A stretch of DNA of 37,558 nt, taken from contig AGAU01000089.1 of NCBI GenBank assembly GCA_000224765.2, positions 1 to 37,558 on the forward strand, read 5' to 3'. The notes below the pieces were generated by a model. It saw only the letters and a program-made list of their open reading frames with translations, made no database searches and was not told where the DNA came from. The position numbers were made by a program, and so were the translations under genes. Shown here piece after piece: positions 31,351 to 37,558 of the stretch (position 1 is its first letter; each line of letters starts with the position of its first letter). The DNA is from SAR324 cluster bacterium JCVI-SC AAA005. Its GTDB lineage: Bacteria; SAR324; NAC60-12.

Positions 31351-32706
31351 ATGAGCTCACCAGAAGCCCTTGAGCAATTTACGCTACCCAGTTTTGATGA
31401 GGATGTTGAAAGTCAGGAACCAGGCCGTCCTCATCACAAACCTGACGTAGCTCCCCCTCCAGTACCAACTGGTGAAGTCCCCGAGCATCTTGCTAAGGGG
31501 AAAGAATTTGAAGCCATCCAATACTTCGAGGGCTATGACGCCTCTTACCAGGAATCTTCACACAGTTCTGCTTTTGGCGATTTAGATACTGGAGAAGAGT
31601 CTTATTCAGACGAGGAAAAGCAAGAGCTGGCGAGTGTTTTTGCAACAGATAATTTCATCCGGGAGAATTCGCTACTGACGGACGCAGAAGCCTTTGCCAA
31701 GTCAATTCGAGAAGGAGCTCAGCTTTATAAACAGCAACTTTTGCTGAAGACCGAGAAAGCAAACTTGGAGGCAGAGCAGTTCAAGCATGAAGCACTCACA
31801 CTAAAGCAAACTATGGAGGACGAACGGCAGTCCGTCCTCAGAGAAGCCCATATAGCAGCGGATAAGGTCAAGGATCAAGGATATCAGGAAGGTTTTGATG
31901 CAGGCTTGCAGGCCGGAATTGAGAAACGTTTCCAAGAGTCAGAATACTTGGCAAATCAGATGAACGGCGTCATCGAACAGCTTGCTAATCTGCGGCAAGT
32001 TGTCCGCTTTCAGGCAGAGCAGGAGTTGGTTCAATTGGCCGTCCTGATCGCCAAGCAGGTGGTAGTACAAGAGTTGATGATCAATCCAGAGATGTTACAG
32101 AATATCTTAGTCAAGGCACTCCGGGAAATTGAATCAAAAGGCAAGATTCAGGTGTTCCTGCACCCAGAAGACTATGAATTCATGAAAAATACCGGGGTTA
32201 ACCTTGATCAGTACATGGGAGAGGAGCAGACCCTTGTACTCAAGGTCAATCAGGAAGCGGAGCCAGGATCCATCTTTATTGAAACTGATGATGACGTATT
32301 AAACTTCACTTTCCAGCAGCAGTTTGAGCAAATTGAGGAGGAACTAAGTCAACGACTGGCAGAACGCCAGGTACAAATGCACTCCGTGGATATGGATGCC
32401 TACGATTTTGCCGTACCAGAAGAACTGCAAGCTGCAGCAGGCGACCCTACAGTGCAAGGAACTGAATCCGCAGGACAACACGTTTTGATAGCGCCTGAAG
32501 AGCAGGGGAATCCAGTGGCAACTGAGGAGATTCTTGAGTCGACAGCAGGAGTAAAAGGAGAAGAAGAGTTGATAGATGCTGTCGATGCAAATGCTGAAAT
32601 AGATCCGGCTGAACTTTTCGGAGAACCCTCACCGACAGAAACCTCCACAGAATCAGATACAGTGATAGATCCAAACGAGTTGTTCGGAAATTTTGATGAA
32701 CACTGA
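31351..32706 (+). CDS. fliH: Flagellar export regulator FliH with long N- and C-terminal extensions
   Basis: A 451-residue stator-like regulator of the FliI ATPase, much longer than the usual ~230-300 residues. The N-terminal ~150 residues are acidic and disordered-looking. The central region has a long helix (LLLKTEKANLEAEQFKHE) and the GxxxG-like GYQEGFDAGLQAGIEKRF. The FliH C-terminal domain follows (LVQLAVLIAKQVVVQELMINP, IQVFLHPEDYE, EAEPGSIFIETDDD). An acidic tail of ~100 residues ends with two copies of IDPxELFG. ATG 31351 opens with SSPEALEQF; the frame continues upstream from 31288 without FliH character. There is no clear Shine-Dalgarno. Its end overlaps the fliI start. Confidence 0.9.
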   Translation: MSSPEALEQFTLPSFDEDVESQEPGRPHHKPDVAPPPVPTGEVPEHLAKGKEFEAIQYFEGYDASYQESSHSSAFGDLDTGEESYSDEEKQELASVFATDNFIRENSLLTDAEAFAKSIREGAQLYKQQLLLKTEKANLEAEQFKHEALTLKQTMEDERQSVLREAHIAADKVKDQGYQEGFDAGLQAGIEKRFQESEYLANQMNGVIEQLANLRQVVRFQAEQELVQLAVLIAKQVVVQELMINPEMLQNILVKALREIESKGKIQVFLHPEDYEFMKNTGVNLDQYMGEEQTLVLKVNQEAEPGSIFIETDDDVLNFTFQQQFEQIEEELSQRLAERQVQMHSVDMDAYDFAVPEELQAAAGDPTVQGTESAGQHVLIAPEEQGNPVATEEILESTAGVKGEEELIDAVDANAEIDPAELFGEPSPTETSTESDTVIDPNELFGNFDEH

Positions 32707-34048
32707 AGCTGCTGAGCAAATACGCTACTCTCACCTTGGTCCCTACCTGAAGACAGTAAAGCGCTTTAAGCCTTTACGAGCGGAAGGCCGAGTGACCCAG
32801 ATGATTGGTCACTTGATTGAGGCGACCAATCCTGGCTGCTCAAAGGGTAGCATGTGCTTCCTCTATGATCCGCAAACTCGTGTCTCTGTCCCAGCTGAGG
32901 TAGTTGGCTTTCGGGAAGACAAAATCCTAGTGATGCTGCTTGAGCAGATGACCAATGTAGGCCCCCACTGCCGAATCCTTTACAATCACCGAGATCCAAG
33001 TATTCATGTTGGAGAAGGTCTTTTGGGTCGTGTGATTGATCCGCTAATGAGACCGATTGACGGCCAAGGGGAACTATTCACGCACACGGAAACGCCTCTC
33101 TATCCTCCTTCAATCAATCCTCTCAATCGACCTCGTGTTTTCGAACCACTCGATGTAGGCGTCCGAGTCATCAATGGGACATTGACCTGCGGCCGTGGAC
33201 AGCGCGTAGGAATTTTAGCAGGTTCTGGAGTTGGTAAGTCTGTGTTGCTTGGAATGATGGCCCGCTACACTGATGCGGACGTAAATGTGATTGCTCTGAT
33301 TGGGGAGCGTGGACGTGAGGTCAAGGATTTCATTGAAGGAATTTTAGGACCAGAGGGTATGGCTCGTTCCATCGTTGTGGTTGCGACATCGGACCAGCCA
33401 GCTCTACTGAGATTACGAGGTGCCTTTGTAGCGACTGCGATTGCAGAGTTCTTTCGTACGCAAGGCAAGGACGTGCTCTTGACCATGGATTCTCTGACAC
33501 GCTTTGCGATGGCCCAACGAGAAATTGGATTGGCAGCTGGAGAACCACCAACCACTAAGGGCTACCCACCTTCAGTATTCGCGATGATGCCTAATTTACT
33601 TGAGCGAGCGGGAACTCAAGGAGAACGTGGATCTATCACAGGCTTCTATACCGTGTTGGTGGAGGGAGACGATGCGAATGATCCAATTGGTGATGCAGCT
33701 AGGGCGATTGTGGATGGCCATATTGTTCTCAGTCGTGATCTTGCTGCAAAGGGGACCTATCCAGCGATTGATCTATTACTCTCAGCCAGTCGTGTGATGC
33801 CAGAAGTGACCTCAGAATTACACCAGAAGATGGCACAGCTGTTTCGCGGAACCTTGGCTACCTACCGAGAAGCAGAGGACCTGATCAACATCGGGGCTTA
33901 TGTGCGAGGTAGTAATCCTGAGATTGACTATGCCATCCAGAAATACCCAATGATGCTGGAGTTTGTACGCCAGGGAATGCGTGAGAATACTCCTTTCGAA
34001 GAATGTGTTTCTCAGTTACAGGATATTTTTGGTGATCGTCTTCAGTAG
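32696..34048 (+). CDS. fliI: Flagellum-specific ATPase FliI
   Basis: A 450-residue F1-beta-like ATPase that unloads chaperones and substrates for the flagellar type III export gate. The Walker A motif is AGSGVGKSVLLGMMAR (about residue 178), with LIGERGREVKDF, the Walker B region DVLLTMDSLTRFAMAQREIGLA and the family signature KGYPPSVFAMMPNLLERAG. Length is standard. It starts at ATG 32696 within the last four codons of fliH, so the two are translationally coupled. A terminator follows 20 bases past its stop, ending this flagellar cluster without fliJ. Confidence 0.97.
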   Translation: MNTEAAEQIRYSHLGPYLKTVKRFKPLRAEGRVTQMIGHLIEATNPGCSKGSMCFLYDPQTRVSVPAEVVGFREDKILVMLLEQMTNVGPHCRILYNHRDPSIHVGEGLLGRVIDPLMRPIDGQGELFTHTETPLYPPSINPLNRPRVFEPLDVGVRVINGTLTCGRGQRVGILAGSGVGKSVLLGMMARYTDADVNVIALIGERGREVKDFIEGILGPEGMARSIVVVATSDQPALLRLRGAFVATAIAEFFRTQGKDVLLTMDSLTRFAMAQREIGLAAGEPPTTKGYPPSVFAMMPNLLERAGTQGERGSITGFYTVLVEGDDANDPIGDAARAIVDGHIVLSRDLAAKGTYPAIDLLLSASRVMPEVTSELHQKMAQLFRGTLATYREAEDLINIGAYVRGSNPEIDYAIQKYPMMLEFVRQGMRENTPFEECVSQLQDIFGDRLQ

Positions 34049-34067
34049 GCTCTTTCTCTCCTGATTT

Positions 34068-34094
34068 AGGACTCCTCATTGTTGAGTCTTTTTT
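34068..34094 (+). terminator. Rho-independent terminator of fliI
   Basis: AGGACTC (34068-34074) pairs with GAGTCTT (34084-34090), 7 bp including one G-U, around a 9-base loop, followed by T-run 34089-34094. The run ends inside the stop codon of the convergent lipoprotein gene. Confidence 0.8.
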
Positions 34095-35469
34095 AGTGCA
34101 AACGCACAATTCTGTTTCTTCCTTCTTCCGAATAAATCAGACTTTGTCCATCAGTTGTTAGACTTTGCGGAGTAATAGCGCTGATGGGAAATGGATTATT
34201 GTCTGTAGGACTACCATTTAGATCATAGCGATGAATTTTATGGTCATCAGTTCCTACATAGATGTATGACCCATCTGTAATTATGCTAATGGGTTGGCTG
34301 TTCAAATTAATTATTTTGTCAAACGTACAGTTGGTCCACTCTTGTTCCTTACAATCATTGAGGTCAATTCGTTTGATTGCTGAGTTTCCCTTATCAGCGA
34401 TATAGAGCTGATATCCATTGGTAGTTAGATCTGTGGGTGAATTTAACTTATCAGAATCACTTGAGCCGCTACCACATCCAGGTTCTGGCGGTAGCAAAGA
34501 TGTGACTATGTTTGTATCTAGATCAATCCGGCGGATGGTGTTGTTGCATGTGTCTGCAACGAAGAGCGAATCCTTGGTATTCGTAAACGCATTGGGCGCA
34601 TTGAACTGTGCTGAGATGCCAGAACCATCTGTATATCCGATGCTTCCGCCACCAGCAATTGAAGTTGGAGCGCCACCTGCTAGCGGAACTTTAAGTACGC
34701 GACGAAATCCTTGATCCAAGATATAGAGATGTGTTGACGAAACGGTTACATCCACTGGTTCAAGGAGTGTCTGCACTTCACCTGACAATGAGTTTAAGCT
34801 GAAAGAGTTTGTAATGGAACTAGAGAGCGTAATTTTTTGAATTTTTTCATTGTAAGTATCAGCAACGTATAAGTACGTACCATCGGTGGCTAGACCTCTA
34901 GGGCTATCCAAAAGCGGGCTCCCAATTAGAATATGCTTATCACCAGCTAAGTTTGTTAAGCTATTTTGGATAGCACCCCCATGCGGGAATACCACGGTAT
35001 ATTGAAACTCCTGATCCTCTCCAAGAGAACCAACAGAGGTTAAAATGTTGCCAGTAGCTAAAAAAGTATAATTATCTTCATTTAAGTGGTTCAGCGGAGT
35101 AACAGTTGCGATTGTGGAATTATCATTAAAGATAACACTTAAAGCCTCACAATTACTATTGCTGTTCGCTCTTAGGCATAGGCTACTGTCTTGAGATGAA
35201 CTTAGCGTACTATTGGGTTTTCCAGGGTAACTTACACTATCTATGATGACAGAGTGGACCAAATCACCAAAAGTAAGGATAAAGACAGGCTTGCTGGAGA
35301 TCTGTGTGTCACTAATTGGATTTATTAAAACATCACCTCCTTTACCATAATTACTTGGTGCTGCGGGTGACGGTGTTGGAGAAGAAGGTGATTCTTCCTC
35401 ACTACAATTGGTCAAGAAGCCGTAGCCAATGAGAAGTAGGGTTAGGCAAAAGTATTTTGGGTAATTCAT
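34093..35469 (-). CDS. Lipoprotein with NHL-type beta-propeller repeats
   Basis: A 458-residue exported lipoprotein. The N-terminal signal ends with the lipobox LTNC (acylated Cys 22), followed by a Ser/Pro-rich tether (SPSSPTPSPAAPS). Residues of about 45-165 resemble a Big/Ig-like fold. From about 185 there are at least four repeats of the NHL type: SPRGLATDGTYLYVADTYNEKI, DSLFVADTCNNTIRRIDL, NGYQLYIADKGNSAIKRIDL and SYIYVGTDDHKIHRYDL, which form a propeller likely to bind protein or polysaccharide. It is noticeably more AT-rich than the flagellar genes beside it. The ATG at 35469 is the only sensible start. No partner is assigned. Confidence 0.85.
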   Translation of the reverse strand: MNYPKYFCLTLLLIGYGFLTNCSEEESPSSPTPSPAAPSNYGKGGDVLINPISDTQISSKPVFILTFGDLVHSVIIDSVSYPGKPNSTLSSSQDSSLCLRANSNSNCEALSVIFNDNSTIATVTPLNHLNEDNYTFLATGNILTSVGSLGEDQEFQYTVVFPHGGAIQNSLTNLAGDKHILIGSPLLDSPRGLATDGTYLYVADTYNEKIQKITLSSSITNSFSLNSLSGEVQTLLEPVDVTVSSTHLYILDQGFRRVLKVPLAGGAPTSIAGGGSIGYTDGSGISAQFNAPNAFTNTKDSLFVADTCNNTIRRIDLDTNIVTSLLPPEPGCGSGSSDSDKLNSPTDLTTNGYQLYIADKGNSAIKRIDLNDCKEQEWTNCTFDKIINLNSQPISIITDGSYIYVGTDDHKIHRYDLNGSPTDNNPFPISAITPQSLTTDGQSLIYSEEGRNRIVRLH

Positions 35470-35637
35470 GATTTTGTAGACTCAACACAGAAGAATAAAA
35501 ATCTATAAGATGATAATGTTTTTGTGGGATGCAAGGAATGTAGAATTTGACATATAGAGGTTCTGGCCACAATCAGTGCTTTCATGATTGTTGCATCAGG
35601 TGCCGAGATCTTAATCAACCTTTAGAGAATATGATAG

Positions 35638-36408
35638 ATGAGGGCTGCTAATTGCTGCACAGCAATAATAGGAATCATTTTATTAACGAGTACTGCTTGG
35701 GGAAACTGTACTGACGAGGAACGTGCAGAAATGCAGCGCCTCGGGTTGGATGCAAGCGTCATTGCATATACTTGTGAGGAAGAGACCGAAATTACTGAGG
35801 AAGAGCTGCCTGCTGTATCTGTCCAAGAAGTACCAGAGGAAACAATAGTTGTGAGTCAAGAGAAAGTTGCTGATGAGGCAGGCTATCGGCAACAAATCAG
35901 CATTGGGGTCGGTATCGCTGCGGGATCATATACTAACCGTGGGCCAAAAACTTCCCTGAATGGCACTGCGTTGTCAGTTCAATATCATTGGGTTGAATCT
36001 ATAGGATATACTCTTGGTCTACAATGGTTGCTAATAGAGGCTGCTGGCGGTGCCAGCGCTGCTGATGAGGTGCGATATAAACAACAGACCTTTGCTTTAA
36101 CAGCAGGTTGGCTGTTGATTGATCGCCCCACTTTGATGCTGGCACCGGAACTCGTGCTAGGTGTCTGGGGGTCTGGACATCTCACAGATTCGGTAGAAAA
36201 TGCGAGAGCCCAGCCATCTCTGAATGGTTTAGAAATTCCTGTATCCATCCAGATTGATGATTCTCTTCATGTGGGGATCGAGTATGCCTGGTATGACCTG
36301 TCCACGTTTGCCTTACCAGAAAGTGGTATCGATATTAGCTATCCTGGTTCCACAGGCAAAGCTCGTCTAGAGCAATCCTTCCGATTTTACAGCACTTACC
36401 ACTTCTAA
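35638..36408 (+). CDS. Predicted outer-membrane beta-barrel protein (256 aa)
   Basis: A signal peptide (IIGIILLTSTAWG, cut near residue 22) is followed by a short helical acidic region with repeated Glu (EEETEITEEELPAV). About 170 residues of alternating polar/hydrophobic strands follow, ending SFRFYSTYHF with a terminal aromatic, typical of small outer-membrane barrels. Strand pairs include YRQQISIGVGIAAGSY, LSVQYHWVESIGYTLGLQWL, FALTAGWLLID and HVGIEYAWYDLS. No lipobox fits. It is divergent from the NHL lipoprotein, so both may be envelope partners. The start at ATG 35638 has only a weak AGAG upstream. No family name is assigned. Confidence 0.75.
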   Translation: MRAANCCTAIIGIILLTSTAWGNCTDEERAEMQRLGLDASVIAYTCEEETEITEEELPAVSVQEVPEETIVVSQEKVADEAGYRQQISIGVGIAAGSYTNRGPKTSLNGTALSVQYHWVESIGYTLGLQWLLIEAAGGASAADEVRYKQQTFALTAGWLLIDRPTLMLAPELVLGVWGSGHLTDSVENARAQPSLNGLEIPVSIQIDDSLHVGIEYAWYDLSTFALPESGIDISYPGSTGKARLEQSFRFYSTYHF

Positions 36409-36448
36409 TTTATTCCTACTCTCCAAGATTTATCATCACAATCGCCCA

Positions 36449-36475
36449 AAGCAATAGCGTTTAAGCGGATTGCTT
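36449..36475 (+). terminator. Hairpin after the beta-barrel gene
   Basis: AAGCAAT (36449-36455) pairs with ATTGCTT (36469-36475), with a further CG/CG pair inside the loop, 40 bases past the stop. No U-run follows, so termination is uncertain. Confidence 0.35.
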
Positions 36476-36554
36476 CCCAAAAACTAATCAAATAACAAGA
36501 AGTGGAGCAGTTGAATCCCTTACTGCTAAAAGGAACCACTGACAAATAGGAACC

Positions 36555-36608
36555 ATGGATGATAGACCGAGACTCTGGCTGGTACTGAAGGATGAATCAT
36601 CACAATGA
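36555..36608 (+). CDS. Upstream ORF overlapping the recO start (17 aa)
   Basis: MDDRPRLWLVLKDESSQ is read from ATG 36555, seven bases after ATAGGA, to TGA at 36606-36608. It overlaps the first 17 bases of recO in another frame. The recO ATG has AAGG with zero spacing, so ribosomes finishing this short ORF could restart there. It may be a translational-coupling leader or a chance ORF. No family known. Confidence 0.3.
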   Translation: MDDRPRLWLVLKDESSQ

Positions 36609-37347
36609 AGAGGGTATTGTTCTACGTCCTGTAGATTTTAGAGAACGGGATCGTATTCTAACGTTTCTGACGCGCGAACAAGGCAAGGTTTCGGGGATTG
36701 TCTATGGTGCTCGAAGTCTAAAGTCGCAAAACAGAGCGGCTACAGAGCCTTTGGTATTAGCCCAATTCGATTATGTTGAGCGACGCCAGACGACCATGGT
36801 GAAGGTTGAACATTGTGAGGCTTTGGATCTGTTTTCAGCTATCCGAAAAGATTATTCTCGCTTCCTCTACGCCAGCTATTTTGCAGAACTTCTCCTACTC
36901 ACCGAAATTCCTTCCACAGAAGCTCCGCTTTACTTCAACTGGCTGTCCAGCATCCTTGAGACTCTAAAGAACGAACCTGCTGATCTATTCTGCAAAGCGA
37001 TCTGGGAGTGGAATTTCCTCTGTTTGCTCGGTGTTCAGCCTCAACTAGACTGCTGTCAGATCAGTGGCCAACCACTACCTCCTAATTTTTTACCTTCAGA
37101 GCAAGTATTTTATCAATTGGACGCTCGCCTGGGCGGAATTCGCAGTCCAGGCTATACGGAACCCAACTCAGATGCTGCGTGGCTCTCAAGTGGAACCGTG
37201 ATTGGGCTGAGAAGGCTTTCGGCAGGTGACTTACAGTGGCAACCGACCAAGCTTAACCTGCGCGAACTCCACAAGGCTATATTTATTTACCTGCGCTTTC
37301 ATCTAGGGCGAGAGCCTAGGTCTCATGGATTGATTTCTGTTCGATAG
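36592..37347 (+). CDS. recO: DNA repair protein RecO
   Basis: A 251-residue recombination mediator that helps RecR load RecA on SSB-coated DNA. The N-terminal OB fold starts EEGIVLRPVDFRERDRILTF, with GKVSGIVYGARSLKSQN, FDYVERRQTTMVKVEHCE and the helical C-terminal domain (FLYASYFAELLLLTE, LREL with IFIYLRFHLGREPRS). Only two adjacent cysteines are present at about residues 153-154, so a four-Cys zinc finger like that of some RecO proteins is absent. Length matches the family. An overlapping upstream ORF may couple its translation. A T-run (37348-37355) directly follows the stop without a strong stem. Confidence 0.92.
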   Translation: MNHHNEEGIVLRPVDFRERDRILTFLTREQGKVSGIVYGARSLKSQNRAATEPLVLAQFDYVERRQTTMVKVEHCEALDLFSAIRKDYSRFLYASYFAELLLLTEIPSTEAPLYFNWLSSILETLKNEPADLFCKAIWEWNFLCLLGVQPQLDCCQISGQPLPPNFLPSEQVFYQLDARLGGIRSPGYTEPNSDAAWLSSGTVIGLRRLSAGDLQWQPTKLNLRELHKAIFIYLRFHLGREPRSHGLISVR

Positions 37348-37380
37348 TTTTTTTGTTCTTCCAGAATATAAGATTAGGTT

Positions 37381-37558
37381 CTACTCCTGATAATTCAATT
37401 GGATTTGGATGGAGCGAACGGTTTCAATTAGCTCTTCATCAATAGCGTCATCAACTTGATCATTGATAGGACCTGTTGGGTCTGGAGTTGGTCTAGGAGG
37501 AGTCTCCTCTTCCTCGAATGGTGGTTCCTCTTCCTTGAATGGTGGTTCCTCTTCCTCG
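37381..37558 (-). CDS. C-terminal fragment of an acidic, Pro-rich repeat protein (partial)
   Basis: The minus-strand frame is open from the window end to TAG at 37381-37383 (58 codons visible). It begins with heptad repeats EEEPPFK and EEEPPFE, then TPPRPTPDPTGPIND and an end rich in Asp/Glu and Gln (DDAIDEELIETVRSIQIQL). Nucleotide repeats of 21 bp underlie the heptads. The start lies outside the window and no domain is recognised. It is convergent with recO. It may be a large surface or adaptor protein. Confidence 0.7.
   Translation of the reverse strand, partial: EEEEPPFKEEEPPFEEEETPPRPTPDPTGPINDQVDDAIDEELIETVRSIQIQLNYQE
37506..37558. repeat. 21-bp tandem repeat (2.5 copies) in the acidic repeat gene
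   Basis: The unit at 37506-37526 recurs at 37527-37547 with one base change and begins again at 37548. It encodes the 7-residue EEEPPF[KE] unit and may continue beyond the window. Confidence 0.85.

Noticed and set aside
35547..35575. Sigma-70 promoter for the beta-barrel gene (perfect TTGACA)
   Set aside because: No acceptable -10 box lies 16-18 bases downstream.
1..37558. CRISPR arrays, tRNA/rRNA genes, insertion sequences, prophage or defence genes
   Set aside because: I looked for regular direct repeats with spacers, cloverleaf-like sequences and transposase or integrase motifs, and saw none that held up.

Overview
The window reads as a single stretch of chromosome from a Gram-negative, flagellated bacterium of proteobacterial type, with moderate GC content and dense, mostly syntenic housekeeping genes. 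I see no rRNA, tRNA, CRISPR array, transposase or phage gene. The Gram-negative call rests on a lipoprotein, a predicted outer-membrane protein, periplasmic PpiD-like and DsbD-like proteins, and three sigma-54 (-24/-12) promoter matches ahead of ammonium-transport and flagellar genes. This mix (TrpB2-type tryptophan synthase, Cys-rich ferrochelatase, membrane-anchored FtsY, many starts without a clear Shine-Dalgarno) fits a deltaproteobacterial or SAR324-like marine lineage. That placement is an inference from gene content, not a measured phylogeny.

Left third (1-10.8 kb): an ammonium transporter on the minus strand with a sigma-54 promoter; a 942-bp gap with a palindrome and a possible decayed membrane ORF; then a plus-strand amino-acid and translation group (trpB2, a 77-residue unknown, lysS, hisI). 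Next comes a divergent pair of large unrecognised proteins (569 and 559 residues), the second leading into an ftsY whose product has an N-terminal membrane anchor.

Middle (10.8-23.5 kb): a minus-strand rodA-gltX-sulfatase-modifying-factor-like cluster; a divergent ppiD-like chaperone overlapping a stand-alone DsbD N-terminal-like protein; ferrochelatase hemH preceded by an odd 388-bp leader region; a small SH3-like exported protein; a 66-residue unknown with a structured leader; an orphan membrane histidine kinase; and ahcY behind a 24-bp near-perfect palindrome.

Right third (23.5-37.6 kb): dnaE carrying an unusual insertion of about 100 residues; a 555-bp gap ending in a sigma-54 promoter; a flagellar cluster flgB-flgC-(95-residue unknown)-fliE-[second sigma-54 site]-fliF-fliH-fliI that lacks fliG; a convergent NHL-repeat lipoprotein; a predicted outer-membrane beta-barrel protein; recO with an overlapping 17-codon upstream ORF; and the C-terminus of an acidic repeat protein cut by the window edge.

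There is no obvious defence or mobile system here. The best candidates for undescribed biology are the uncharacterised protein inside the flagellar rod/MS-ring operon, the dnaE insertion, the unknown membrane protein paired with membrane-anchored FtsY, and the regulatory leaders of ahcY, hemH and recO.
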